A DNA stretch of 64,000 bases. It comes from Numidum massiliense. GTDB taxonomy: Bacteria; Bacillota; Bacilli; Thermoactinomycetales; Novibacillaceae. Where the stretch lies: the NCBI RefSeq assembly GCF_001375555.1, contig NZ_CTDZ01000009.1, positions 2,783,758-2,847,757 on the forward strand, in the 5' to 3' direction. The notes beneath the pieces were generated by a model. That model was not told the origin of the DNA and ran no database searches. It was given only the letters and a program-made list of their open reading frames with translations. The position numbers were made by a program, and so were the translations under genes. Shown one piece after another: positions 17,887-26,610 of this stretch (the stretch's first letter is position 1; each line of letters opens with the position of its first letter).

Positions 17887-18170
17887 ATGAAAATAAAGAA
17901 GGTGCTCAATAATAGCGCCGTCATCGTACAAGATCAACAAGAAGAAAAAATCGTTCTCGCCCCTGGAGTCGGCTTCTAAAAACGGAAAAACGACTTCGTC
18001 GACCGTACGAAAATAACAAAAGAGTTCGTCATGAACAATCCAAGCGAACAAAAGCGGTTCAAGACTCACTAAAGACGATTCCTAAGGAACACATCACCCT
18101 TTCGGAAGAAATTATTACTTACGCTGAGGCGCGCCTAAATACAGAGCTCCGATTTCGTATGACGAAGATG
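17887..18170 (+). pseudogene. Remnant of a LicT/BglG-type antiterminator
   Basis: GGAGGAGATAGGGA precedes ATG and 'MKIKKVLNNSAVIVQD', a near-perfect match to the CAT RNA-binding domain of LicT/BglG antiterminators. The frame stops at TAA after 'APGVGF', continues as 'KRKNDFVDRTKITKEFV', then shifts frame to 'TIPKEHITLSEEIITYAEARL', also LicT-like. The PRD domains are gone. A TACAAT (about 17858) may be the old promoter -10. Its beta-glucoside target operon is not in the window. Confidence 0.85.
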
Positions 18171-18200
18171 GAAAAATGTTTTTAATACGTTAACAAAAAT

Positions 18201-18240
18201 CGGCCCTTCCACCATCGCTTGGGCGAAGAGTGTAGGGCCG
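18201..18240 (-). terminator. Terminator after the LysE-type exporter
   Basis: CGGCCCT and AGGGCCG form the stem; on the minus strand ATTTTTGTT follows. Confidence 0.7.
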
Positions 18241-18287
18241 TATCCTTATTTTAGTATAGGAACACGTGGCACGTCGGTACGCGACCA

Positions 18288-18911
18288 TCAATCATCCCCT
18301 AACGCAAGACGTAAGCCGATCAACACAAAGAGCAGCGCTTTCGCTAAGCCGACGTATCGTGCTACCCGCGGTTTTTCCCACAGCTTTTTGCCGACGCTGC
18401 CGGACAAGAGGGCCACAAGGAAGAAAATGCATACCGCCTGAACCATGAACAAGATCCCTAAAAAAATCATCTGTAAAGGCGCGTTCCCCGCTTGCGGCGA
18501 AACGAACTGCGGCAGAAAGGCTAGGAAAAACAAAGATACTTTCGGATTCAGCACGTTCATAAAGATCCCGCGCCGGTACAGCTGTCCTAACGTTTGGCGT
18601 TTCACGGTACCTGCAGTTGGCGCTTGTTTCCCTTCGCGCAACGCTTGCCACGCGAGGAACAACAAGTAGCAGATTCCGGCGTATTTAATCGCTTGAAAGG
18701 CGAGCGTCGACTGGTGCAAAATCGCGGAAATGCCGAGGGCGGCGGCGAGGGTATGCACGGTAAGACCAGAGCACAACCCTAACGCAGTCGCAAGCCCTGC
18801 TTTTTTACCGTGAGATACGCTTTGCGCGGCGACGAACAAAATATCTGGCCCAGGTGCAAGTGTCAGTAGCGCTGAAACGGCAGTAAAATAAAGGATAGTA
18901 GAAATATCCAT
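18288..18911 (-). CDS. LysE/RhtB family amino-acid exporter
   Basis: 207 residues from the ATG at 18911, preceded by GGGGAGGGACGTT. Six hydrophobic segments. The family N-terminus 'LTLAPGPDILFVAAQSVSHGKKAGLATALG' and the central 'GIFMNVLNPKVSLFFLAFLPQF' are clear. These carriers expel amino acids such as homoserine, threonine or lysine with the proton gradient; the substrate cannot be assigned. Single gene. Confidence 0.9.
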   Translation of the reverse strand: MDISTILYFTAVSALLTLAPGPDILFVAAQSVSHGKKAGLATALGLCSGLTVHTLAAALGISAILHQSTLAFQAIKYAGICYLLFLAWQALREGKQAPTAGTVKRQTLGQLYRRGIFMNVLNPKVSLFFLAFLPQFVSPQAGNAPLQMIFLGILFMVQAVCIFFLVALLSGSVGKKLWEKPRVARYVGLAKALLFVLIGLRLALGDD

Positions 18912-18976
18912 AACGTCCCTCCCCTCCCTATTAAACGAATCAGTTGAATATATTTTTCGCGGCGTATAACGATGTT

Positions 18977-19257
18977 TCACTCTACATTAACGTAAAGCTT
19001 CCCCGCTGCCAACTGTCGCGTTTCATTGCCGAAGTGATCTCGCGCCGTCACTTCGATATGTGCCCCAGCAGCACGCATGTTCGCCGGTACGGTCCAGTAA
19101 CCGACGTAGTAACCCGGCTTTGTTTCCATGAACGGCAGGTGGATCGCATTGGCCTTCGTCCCAGCGCGGACGCTAGCGGTGACAATAGTAAACTTGCGGC
19201 CAGTACGAAAGAGAGCAACGTTTTTGACAACATACCCTTCTTCTTGTTCATCTGCAT
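18977..19257 (-). pseudogene. Shrunken, frameshifted secreted protein
   Basis: An ATG (19257) with GGAGAGG 9 bases before it starts a good signal peptide (MNKKKGMLSKTLLSFVLAAS...SPLASA), but after 'ASA' the frame turns to Arg-rich noise. In the next frame from the same point reads 'AIHLPFMETKPGYYVGYWTVPANMR' and 'ARDHFGNETRQLAAGKLYVN', which looks like an Ig-like surface domain of Bacillales wall proteins. So a signal peptide and a last domain survive, joined out of frame, probably after deletion of the middle. Confidence 0.6.
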
Positions 19258-19757
19258 TAACCCTTCCCTCTCCAATATTTATGTATATTCCCTTTATATT
19301 ATAGTTAATATTTGTAGTCATGCCTAGCATGTTTTTGTATTTTGTCAATTTTCAATATGCCTTGTCTTCCGCTCGTCACCTCGAAATACTGTTGGGAAAC
19401 GCTGCCAACTGTCGCGTTGATCCTTGCTTCCTTTCTATGTTCATAATAAAGAACGGCAAACGATGAAAACAGTCGTTTTCATTCGCTACTACGTACTAAC
19501 TACCGCAAATTGCTCATTTTTCGTGCCTTTTGACCCTTCCATCTACTGACTGTTTCCGCTATAATTCTTAATAGAGAACAAAGGTAAGAGAAGCTTTGGT
19601 AAGAGGAGCTTTCCATTACCGCACACCGTACACACTTTCGATTTACCTGCGACTGGGAATGTGCCTACGATTGAACTTCCTCGGTCAAACAAAAGCGCCG
19701 AAACAGTTGGCCAAGGAATTCAATATATTTCACACACTATGTTAAGGAGGAAATAAA
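19258..19757. promoter_or_regulatory. 500-base upstream region of calY with SinR-like boxes
   Basis: No gene seen. TATAAT at 19560-19565 is a likely -10 for calY; the -35 is weak. Two plus-strand copies of the reverse complement of the SinR consensus GTTCTYT occur: AAAGAAC (19449-19455) and AGAGAAC (19573-19579), the second just after the -10. In B. subtilis SinR represses tapA-sipW-tasA through such boxes. That a SinR exists in this organism is inference. Confidence 0.45.
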
Positions 19758-20243
19758 GTGACAAAAAGAACTAAAATTTTATCGACGTTAGGCGTTTTGG
19801 TATTTGCCATCGCCCTCATTACCGCTGGGTCTTTCGCACTCTTCACTTCGGAAGCGTCCAACGAAGGAAATACGCTCAACGCGGGGACGTTAGAACTCGT
19901 AAATGCGCACGGCAGCCATGCCTTCTACATTAACAACGTGGCACCTGGCGACAGCGGTACCGAAACGGTGAAAGTACATAACAAAGGTACGCTCGACGCT
20001 TGGGTAAAAGTGTCAAAGGTTGAAACGAGCGGTGCGCTCTTCGATGGTAGCCACCCGGTTCAACTGCAGCACAGCGAAGACGTTATCAAAATTGAAGCTG
20101 GCGGCTACGGCGACGTGCCTGTCAACTGGGTCTTCCCGCGCGAAGCTGGCAACGAGTACCAAGGACAAACCGGTAAAGTTAACATTCACGTCCAAGGGGT
20201 ACAAGTGAAAAACAACGACGATCCGAACAACATTGACTGGTAA
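19758..20243 (+). CDS. calY: TasA/CalY family biofilm matrix protein
   Basis: 161 residues. GTG start after AAGGAGGAAATAAA. The N-terminus 'MTKRTKILSTLGVLVFAIALITAGSFALFTSEASNEGNTLNAGTL' (given in two parts: signal helix, then the FALFTS/NTLNAGTLEL start of the mature chain) is typical of camelysin/TasA. The mature beta-sandwich has 'VAPGDSGTETVKVHNKGTLDAWVKV'. Shorter than TasA (261) or CalY (about 197). SipW-type peptidase, encoded downstream, normally cuts these precursors; the protein then forms matrix fibres. Followed by its own partial terminator, so it is probably made in excess over the two downstream genes. Confidence 0.87.
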   Translation: MTKRTKILSTLGVLVFAIALITAGSFALFTSEASNEGNTLNAGTLELVNAHGSHAFYINNVAPGDSGTETVKVHNKGTLDAWVKVSKVETSGALFDGSHPVQLQHSEDVIKIEAGGYGDVPVNWVFPREAGNEYQGQTGKVNIHVQGVQVKNNDDPNNIDW

Positions 20244-20290
20244 GTCTTAAGGTTTATGAAGTTGGGCGCTTAACTTCAATCTTTAAAAAT

Positions 20291-20329
20291 TGTGCGCGGC
20301 GATGACTCGTTTTGCCGCGTACATTTTTT
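20291..20329 (+). terminator. Terminator/attenuator between calY and the DUF4047 gene
   Basis: TGTGCGCGGC pairs with GCCGCGTACA (10 bp, one G-U), then TTTTTTG. A strong hairpin between two genes that appear to belong together. Confidence 0.75.
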
Positions 20330-20438
20330 GATGTTATTCATTCCCTCAGCATGTTACTATTAGCATGTTACTATAAGACGATCGATCCGATTGAGCGACG
20401 TTTGTAAGTCTACTTTCTACTAACTGGGGGAGGTTCTC

Positions 20439-21341
20439 ATGCGCAGACCTTTATTTACCCTCATCAGTCTCTCCGTCACCGTTCTTTTACTACTGGCGGC
20501 CGTACCCGCCTCGTCGTACGCCCTCATGCGAGCGGAAGTGCAAGCGCCGGCCGGAACGTTCGGTGCAGCATTTGTCTTTCCCGACACAGTCGACAAACTG
20601 GCTCAAAACGTTCACGAGGCACGCGTTCGCGTGAAGGAACTGCAGCAAACAGCGCGCTCTCTGAACAAACAAAAGTCGTGTTCCGAAGCGAGAGACGCGG
20701 TACAAGCGATCCAAGACTCGCACCGGCAAGCGAAAGCAAGCGTTAAGAAGCTTACGCAGTACCGCGAACGAGCCGCACAGGAGGTAGCGGATGCGTCCGA
20801 GAAATTTGCGGCACAATCGCCCAATGTGCAAGCGGCAAAACGGTTGCAACAAACGATCGCGCGCGCCTACAACCGTGCACAAAAAGATTTCGCACAAATT
20901 GAGTCGGTAACCCAAACGGTAACCGAAGCTGTGAAAATGTGTCGCGAAGACGACAGCGCGAAAGAAACAGAAAAGAAAAAGCCTAAACAGCGGAAAGTGG
21001 ACAGCCCGCAAACTAAACGGGGCGAGAAGTTAGACAAGCCGCCACGCAAGACGAAGGACAAGACTGAAGAGAATTCTGTAGACGAGTCTGCAGACGAGGG
21101 GAAAGACGGTTCTAAATCGGGCACGACCAACGAAACTGGCGACACGACAAAGGATCGGGCAAAAGACGGGAAAAAGGATAGGACGAACGACAGGACGAAA
21201 GACGACAAGCGAAGCGAACAGTCTGAGCCCACCAACCCCCGTTCGCCTGCCAACAGAACGAAGCCGTCGCCAGATGGATCGAACGGTACTGAGAAAAACG
21301 AGAAAAAAGTATCAGATGCGACGGAAGGCACCGCCCAATAA
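20439..21341 (+). CDS. DUF4047-like exported protein of the calY-sipW locus
   Basis: 300 residues, AGTTGGGGGAGG-type ribosome site. A signal peptide of about 30 residues precedes 'VQAPAGTFGAAFVFPDTVDKLAQNV', the pattern I recall from DUF4047 proteins next to sipW/calY in the B. cereus group. Residues about 45-170 are predicted long helix, coiled-coil in character; residues about 170-300 are a Lys/Asp/Glu/Thr-rich disordered tail with many KDxTKD-type short repeats. Two Cys residues may pair. Probably a SipW-processed matrix accessory or anchor. Confidence 0.7.
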   Translation: MRRPLFTLISLSVTVLLLLAAVPASSYALMRAEVQAPAGTFGAAFVFPDTVDKLAQNVHEARVRVKELQQTARSLNKQKSCSEARDAVQAIQDSHRQAKASVKKLTQYRERAAQEVADASEKFAAQSPNVQAAKRLQQTIARAYNRAQKDFAQIESVTQTVTEAVKMCREDDSAKETEKKKPKQRKVDSPQTKRGEKLDKPPRKTKDKTEENSVDESADEGKDGSKSGTTNETGDTTKDRAKDGKKDRTNDRTKDDKRSEQSEPTNPRSPANRTKPSPDGSNGTEKNEKKVSDATEGTAQ

Positions 21342-21406
21342 AAAAGCGATAGCCGACCAAATTAGTGCATTTGAAAAAGTGAAGCATACAGCAAGGCGGG
21401 ATTGTA

Positions 21407-21970
21407 ATGAAAGCGAAGGGCGCAAAAAAGTGGATCAGCCGCATCGCAACGACAGTCGTTGTCGTTGTCTTGCTCTTAATGATATTAATGACCGTGTCGA
21501 CCGTCACTGCAGGCGGGCCACTAAATCCGCTAGGATATGAACTGTTTGTCGTCTTATCCGGCTCAATGGAACCTTCCATGCAGACTGGTTCTGTCATTCT
21601 CGTCAAACATACCGACGCGGAGCAGCAACCGTACAAAAAAGGTGACATCATCACGTTTCGCGCTGAAGGGCAAACGCTCATCACGCACCGCGTTCAAGAA
21701 GTCGAACGCGACGGGGACAGCTACAAGTACATTACAAAAGGTGACAACAACGACGCCATCGATCCTAACCCGGTACATCCGGAACAAGTCGTCGGTCATT
21801 TTAGCGGGGTCCACATCCCTTATTTGGGCCATGTGCTCGCCTTTGCCCGTTCGAAGGCAGGGATCGCTTTATTGCTCATTATTCCCGGCCTATATCTCAT
21901 CGTCACCCAAATCGTTTCGTTGCTACGACTTAAGGAAAAAGAAAAGTCGGCACACGAGTCGGCAGATTGA
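21407..21970 (+). CDS. sipW: Signal peptidase I, SipW type
   Basis: 187 residues. One N-terminal helix (about 13-35), catalytic Ser in 'VVLSGSMEPSM' (about 55), and His instead of Lys in 'LITHRVQEV' (about 93), the mark of the ER-type SipW family. 'TKGDNNDAIDPNPV' is the conserved box D. A second helix lies at about 150-172. It removes the signal peptides of TasA/CalY-like proteins. Gene order calY-DUF4047-sipW; a terminator follows at once. Confidence 0.92.
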   Translation: MKAKGAKKWISRIATTVVVVVLLLMILMTVSTVTAGGPLNPLGYELFVVLSGSMEPSMQTGSVILVKHTDAEQQPYKKGDIITFRAEGQTLITHRVQEVERDGDSYKYITKGDNNDAIDPNPVHPEQVVGHFSGVHIPYLGHVLAFARSKAGIALLLIIPGLYLIVTQIVSLLRLKEKEKSAHESAD

Positions 21971-22796
21971 GGGGCAACGCCAACGCGCGTGCCGTTGCCC
22001 CCCTTTTTTTTACTTTAATCGACGAGCTCTTTCCAACGAAAAATGGCGACGGCCACACAGTTAAGAGCGCAACCATTACCCCGATTGAACAGAGCGTGAC
22101 AGCCAGAAACGAATCGCCAACCTCCCCTTCGGCCAACACGGCATATGCATGTGTCGTTAACTGCCCCGGGCTCCAACTCAACCACTTTGTAAAAGTGGCA
22201 GTAGCGACCGATAAAACGGTGACGCTAGACAAGGAGAGAAACGCGACGGCACCGACATTTTTCATTAAGATACTGTAAAATACGACGACAGTAACGACAA
22301 AACTGAGCCAGAAGCCGTACAGGAGCAAACTGTAAAACCACCGCTGAGGTGAAACCGCGCCGATTAACAGCTCCGTATAGTACCACGATGCGCCGTAACC
22401 ACACAACAAGGCGACCCACGTGAGTAGTAACAGACTAACCCATTTCGCCGTTACGTATGACGTATACGGGACAGGTTTTAGCAGCACGATCGCCGCGACG
22501 CCGCTTTTCCGTTCCTGGGCAACTGTTCCCATCGCAGCCAACGTAAGTACGAGTAAACCGAGCACTCCAAAATCGGCCAACGATTGCGTAAGTACTTCTG
22601 CCCCTGTCGGCAACGGAATGTCAATCGAAGCCCCTTCTGGAAGGCCGCCAGCCGTTTCCAATATTTGCGGGAGATAGTAAAAGCTAAGTGGTTTCATCAA
22701 CCCGAGGACGACAAACACGAGCGGAACCCAAACCCATTTATAGCTGCGCCACATATCTAGCAATTCCTTATGAAATAACACGAACCACTGCGTCAT
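21930..22796 (-). CDS. ABC-2 type permease, C-terminus altered by a probable frameshift
   Basis: 288 residues, start ATG overlapping the ATPase stop (ATGA). Six hydrophobic helices; 'LTLAAMGTVAQERKSGVAAIVLLKPVPYTSYVTAKWVSLL' is typical of YhaP/NatB-like exporters. The last about 25 residues ('PSPFFVGKSSSIKVKKRG' onwards) look unnatural and run 41 bases antisense into sipW and through its terminator. One base inserted near 22050 would instead give 'VAVAIFRWKELVD' and a stop at 22015-22017, the usual ABC-2 ending and free of the overlap. So a one-base deletion or sequence error is likely. Confidence 0.75.
   Translation of the reverse strand: MTQWFVLFHKELLDMWRSYKWVWVPLVFVVLGLMKPLSFYYLPQILETAGGLPEGASIDIPLPTGAEVLTQSLADFGVLGLLVLTLAAMGTVAQERKSGVAAIVLLKPVPYTSYVTAKWVSLLLLTWVALLCGYGASWYYTELLIGAVSPQRWFYSLLLYGFWLSFVVTVVVFYSILMKNVGAVAFLSLSSVTVLSVATATFTKWLSWSPGQLTTHAYAVLAEGEVGDSFLAVTLCSIGVMVALLTVWPSPFFVGKSSSIKVKKRGATARALALPLNLPTRVPTFLFP
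21971..22012 (+). terminator. Terminator of the calY-sipW operon
   Basis: Perfect 9-bp stem GGGGCAACG/CGTTGCCCC followed by CCTTTTTTTT, directly after the sipW stop. Confidence 0.9.
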
Positions 22797-23494
22797 GACT
22801 GTACCACCTCCATAAACAGTTGCTCTAGTGACGTGTTCCCCGTCTCAAACCGCGACAGCGACACGCGGTGAGCGGCGAGGGATTGAAGGAGGCTCATTCT
22901 TGCCTGCGCCAGATCGTCCACGACCAGTTTGTAGGCCAACCCCTCTTGAGAAAAGTGACTGATCACCCCTTGCCGCTGCCACTCCTTTGCAAGCGGTGCT
23001 AGTTCCTCGTCACCTTCGATGACAACTGTACCTCGTTGATGTTTCTGGCGGATCTCTTGTAAACGAGCAGATAGTTTCAACTGTCCTTCATGCATAATTA
23101 AGACCGAGTCACTAACCGCCTCGGCGTCGTGCAACACGTGCGTGGAAAATAATACAGTCGTTTCCCGCTTAAGCTGACCAAGCAAGTTGAGTACGTCTCG
23201 CCTACCGAGCGGGTCTAGTGCGGAAACTGGTTCATCCAACATGACGAGTTTCGGACGGTGAATGAGTGCTTGCGCAATCCCGAGACGCTGTTTCATCCCG
23301 CCGGAGTAGTGACTAATCCGACGGTTCTCGGCGTCAGCGAGACCGACGAGCTCCAGTAGTTCGTCGGTCCGCTTTATCGCGTATAAAGGCGTACCGATTG
23401 TAGTACGCTTAACGACACGTTTTCGTTCACAAAAAAAAAGACTACGAATCGCGTGATCCTTAGTCTGATTGGCAGAATCGACAATGCATGCCAC
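22793..23494 (-). pseudogene. ABC ATPase lacking its Walker A half
   Basis: From 'YAIKRTDELLELVGL' onwards this is a normal ABC exporter ATPase: signature 'YSGGMKQRLGIAQALIHRPKLVMLDEP' (signature, then Walker B), D-loop 'SALDPLGR' and H-loop 'LFSTHVLHDAEAVSD'. The first about 110 residues, including the P-loop GxxGxGK(S/T), are absent and replaced by about 35 unrelated codons before the LysR stop. Without the P-loop it cannot bind ATP. A 5' deletion is the simplest reading. It overlaps the permease gene start. Confidence 0.85.
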
Positions 23495-23546
23495 ATAAGC
23501 ATCTCGGCACGTCCCAACTGTTTGACATCTGGGAGTTCGTCAGCCG

Positions 23547-24443
23547 TTAACCTTCCGACATTTGCGGAACCCTTGTCCTTAACAACTCGAGGAACAGCTC
23601 CATCGCCTTCGTTTGAAATGGCGTCCGCTGTGTCACGAGCGAAAACTGCCGCACGAATGGAAACCCTTTTAGCGGCACAACATGTAGCGTACGCAAGGCG
23701 AGTTCTTTGCGAATTGCCCAGTGCGATAAAAAGGAGATGCCGAGCCCTTCCTCCACTGCTTGCTTAATGAGCTGCGTACTACCAAATTCCATGACTGACG
23801 ACGGCTTGAGACCGTTCTCGGCAAACATGTGCTCGGTTACGCTACGCGTACCTGACCCGACTTCGCGGACGACCCACGCCTCCTGCGCCAAATCGGCGAT
23901 CGCTACGCGCGACTGCTGCGCCAATCGATGATTCGCACCGACGACAACGACCATCGCATCGTCGGCGAAGGGCGCCACATAAGCGTTATCGGGGGCAACA
24001 TCCCCTTCAACAATGCCGACGTCTAACTGGCGGTTGGCGACGCGGTCGGCGATGTAACGCGTATTGCCGATTACCACAGTTGGCTTGATTAACGGATAGG
24101 CGGCGTGTAGCTCAGCGATCAGGCGCGGCAAAACGTATTCGCCAAACGTATAACTCGCCCCGATTGCCAGACTGCCACTCGCTTTATACATCATTTCATC
24201 GACCAGACCTTGCATCCGCGAATACAACGCAATAATCTCTAGCGCATGGTGCAACACGACCTCGCCAGCCTTAGTCGGACGAATGAATTTGTTGCTCCGC
24301 TCTAACAAACGCGCGCCGACGCGTCGTTCCAGCGCCTGGACGTACTGGCTGACCGCTGGCTGAGTCATGTGCAGTTTTTCCGCCGCTCGCGAAAAGTTTT
24401 CTTTTTCCACCACGGTTACAAACACGAGTAGTTGTTGATCCAT
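23547..24443 (-). CDS. LysR-family regulator, probably of the YeiH-type transporter
   Basis: 298 residues, ATG after AGAGGTTGTCAT. An N-terminal winged helix-turn-helix (residues 1-60: 'VFVTVVEKENFSRAAEKLHMTQPAVSQYVQALE') and a C-terminal effector domain. Divergent from the YeiH-family gene, the usual arrangement for a LysR protein and its target (compare YeiE-yeiH, CysL-cysJI). Two inverted repeats fill the space between them. The effector is unknown, perhaps a sulphur or nitrogen metabolite. Confidence 0.9.
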   Translation of the reverse strand: MDQQLLVFVTVVEKENFSRAAEKLHMTQPAVSQYVQALERRVGARLLERSNKFIRPTKAGEVVLHHALEIIALYSRMQGLVDEMMYKASGSLAIGASYTFGEYVLPRLIAELHAAYPLIKPTVVIGNTRYIADRVANRQLDVGIVEGDVAPDNAYVAPFADDAMVVVVGANHRLAQQSRVAIADLAQEAWVVREVGSGTRSVTEHMFAENGLKPSSVMEFGSTQLIKQAVEEGLGISFLSHWAIRKELALRTLHVVPLKGFPFVRQFSLVTQRTPFQTKAMELFLELLRTRVPQMSEG

Positions 24444-24478
24444 ATGACAACCTCTCCTCCGTCAGACGACTCAATTGT

Positions 24479-24508
24479 ATAAGTGTTTACTTATGATAAC
24501 CATCATAA
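24479..24508. promoter_or_regulatory. Two overlapping inverted repeats, likely LysR operators
   Basis: ATAAGT-N4-ACTTAT (24479-24494) and TTATGAT-N4-ATCATAA (24491-24508) overlap by 4 bases in the divergent region. Both contain the T-N11-A core typical of LysR sites. Right beside the LysR start, so autoregulation is plausible. Confidence 0.65.
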
Positions 24509-24637
24509 ATGCTTATTTCACTTATTGCATGTCTTCTTATATGATAGCACTATATGTGATCGTTCCATTACGTTAAGTACCTTTCGCCATTTTACACAAA
24601 ATTAACAAAACACTTTTTAATCAATGGAGGTAGGCGT

Positions 24638-25717
24638 ATGTCATTAGAAGAAACACATGCGTCTCCAGCTGAGACGCCCCTCACCGCAACCAGCAAATCA
24701 GCGGATGCGCGGTCTTTACGTACCGCACGTATGTACCGCTGGCTGGGAGGTATCTCGTTTACATTAGCAATCGCCTCGCTCGGATGGGGATTGGCACTCG
24801 TTCCCGGTTTTAACCGCGTCGGCCCGCTCGCTTGCGCCATCGTTATCGCCGTTGCGTATCGGCAACTGTTCGGATACCCAGAAGCGATCCGTTCCGGTAT
24901 CCAGTTTTCAGCAAAAAAACTATTGCGCCTAGCAATTATTTTGTACGGTTTGAAGTTAAATATCGACGTCATTTTGCACCAAGGTCTAGGATTGTTGGCA
25001 ATCGACGTCGGGATTATCGCTTTCGCTATCATTTTTACGGTTATGCTGGCAAAGTGGCTAAAAGCCGATGCGTCGTTATCACTGCTGTTAGGAGTCGGTA
25101 CGGGCGTGTGCGGGGCGGCGGCGATTGCAGCAGTCTCGCCAATCGTCAAAGCAAAAGAAGAAGATACCGCGATCGGCGTCGGGATTATCGCCTTAATGGG
25201 AACCGTGTTTGCGATCGGTTACACCCTCTTACGTCCGTTCTTGCCGCTCGCCGACGTCGATTACGGCATTTGGTCGGGATTTAGTTTGCACGAGCTTGCC
25301 CACGTCGCCTTAGCAGCCGCACCAGCTGGCGAAGACGCGCTCGCTGTCGCGCTACTGGCGAAACTCGGTCGCGTCTTTCTCCTCGTACCTCTCTGCTTCA
25401 TTTTAATGTACTGGATGAAGCGCTCCGGAAAAGCAAACGAGGATACGACGGTCGACTTTCCTTGGTTCCTGATCGGCTTTATCGCCATGAGTCTGTTTGG
25501 CAGCTACGTCCTCGGTACGTTCATAACTGTTCCGCAAGCGGCTATGGACGCGATCTCGACAACGACGACGTTTATTTTAACGATGGCAATGGTCGGGCTA
25601 GGGTTGAACGTCAGCTTGCACGACGTACGCACGAAAGGCATGCTGCCGCTACTGGCGATGACGATTACGTCGCTCTTGCTGTCGGTCGTTACGTATGTGG
25701 TCGCTGCGAATATGTAA
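24638..25717 (+). CDS. YeiH family putative sulfate exporter (UPF0324)
   Basis: 359 residues, ATG after GGAGGTAGGCGT. About 10 transmembrane helices from residue 30 on. Family phrases 'IQFSAKKLLRLAIILYGLKLN', 'LLLGVGTGVCGAAAIAAVSPIVKAKEEDTAIGVG' (a glycine-rich re-entrant segment), and 'GFSLHELAHVALAA'. The family is annotated as sulfate or small-anion exporter; direct evidence is thin. Divergent LysR gene supports inducible expression. Confidence 0.9.
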   Translation: MSLEETHASPAETPLTATSKSADARSLRTARMYRWLGGISFTLAIASLGWGLALVPGFNRVGPLACAIVIAVAYRQLFGYPEAIRSGIQFSAKKLLRLAIILYGLKLNIDVILHQGLGLLAIDVGIIAFAIIFTVMLAKWLKADASLSLLLGVGTGVCGAAAIAAVSPIVKAKEEDTAIGVGIIALMGTVFAIGYTLLRPFLPLADVDYGIWSGFSLHELAHVALAAAPAGEDALAVALLAKLGRVFLLVPLCFILMYWMKRSGKANEDTTVDFPWFLIGFIAMSLFGSYVLGTFITVPQAAMDAISTTTTFILTMAMVGLGLNVSLHDVRTKGMLPLLAMTITSLLLSVVTYVVAANM

Positions 25718-25743
25718 TATAAACGTCAGTACTGTTCGCAAGT

Positions 25744-25775
25744 AAAAAAAATAAACGCCGGTTTTTTTACCGGCA
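25744..25775 (-). terminator. Terminator after kapD
   Basis: On the minus strand GCCGG-TAAAAAAA-CCGGC is followed by GTTTATTTTTTTT. It lies between the two convergent genes. Confidence 0.8.
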
Positions 25776-25784
25776 AACAGCGCC

Positions 25785-26420
25785 TCACGCAAACCGTTCT
25801 AAAATGGCGGCAAAATCGAAGCGGTCGGCGATCGTCGTCTTTTTTGGCGGCTGTAAATACCGCTTATCTTTCTCAAACCGCTTGAACACCTCGTACGTCG
25901 TCAACGCATCGTCGAGAGCTTTATGCTGCTGGCCTGTCCCATTTTGGCCGTAAGCGCGAATGGCATTGCGTAAACTCGTTAAGTTGCGATCGCCGAAAAA
26001 ACGACGGTACTCATCAGCTAAGTCAAGTGTTCTAAACGGATTCGGAAATGGTAGGTTTGCCCGATAACAATTGCGCCGCAAGACAATCATATCGCCGTCC
26101 CCCCACGTCACGACGATCGTCGGTGCCAACTGAATGTACGCGTCAAACGTCTCTACGAGCTGTGAAAATGATATTCCATCGTCGACCGCATCTTGCGAGA
26201 TGCCGAGGAACGTCTTGCATCGCTCGCTCAAGACGGGAAAGTGCTCTGGCCGCACGTAGCTGGAGAACGTATCGTATATTTGCCCCCCGATGACCGACAC
26301 GATCCCCACCTCAATAATTTCTGCAAAAAATCGGTTATTGCCGTTTTTTCTACACGGTTGTTGACGTTTTTTTCCTTCGGGCATCGTGAACTCAAAATCG
26401 ACAAATAAATATTGATTCAT
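25785..26420 (-). CDS. kapD: DEDDh 3'-5' exonuclease, KapD-like
   Basis: 211 residues from the ATG at 26420, after AGGAGGAGTAGCT. Exonuclease fold with Exo I 'FVDFEFTMPEG' (DxE), Exo II around 'VTWGDGDMIVLRRNC' and Exo III 'HKALDDALTTYEVF' (HxAxxD). The sequence follows B. subtilis KapD, named as an inhibitor of the KinA sporulation pathway, including the 'TFLGISQDAVDDG' stretch. Its physiological substrate is not settled. Single gene. Confidence 0.85.
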   Translation of the reverse strand: MNQYLFVDFEFTMPEGKKRQQPCRKNGNNRFFAEIIEVGIVSVIGGQIYDTFSSYVRPEHFPVLSERCKTFLGISQDAVDDGISFSQLVETFDAYIQLAPTIVVTWGDGDMIVLRRNCYRANLPFPNPFRTLDLADEYRRFFGDRNLTSLRNAIRAYGQNGTGQQHKALDDALTTYEVFKRFEKDKRYLQPPKKTTIADRFDFAAILERFA

Positions 26421-26610
26421 AGCTACTCCTCCTTTGACTGTCTCACCGTATTTGCCTTGCGATGTGTGCATCTTTCCGGTTCTTTTTACCGCTGGGCGCT
26501 ATTACTATTTTTATGGTGCGTAAGGTGTGAAATGCCTTTTTCTATGTATAACGTACCATGGGCCATGTACCCAATCTAGTCAGCGAACATCAGTTTTGTT
26601 ATGAAAAACA

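Noticed and set aside
20867..21684. Two minus-strand frames rich in Ser/Phe/Val
   Set aside because: Shadows of the charged tail of the DUF4047-like protein and of sipW, which have clear family motifs.
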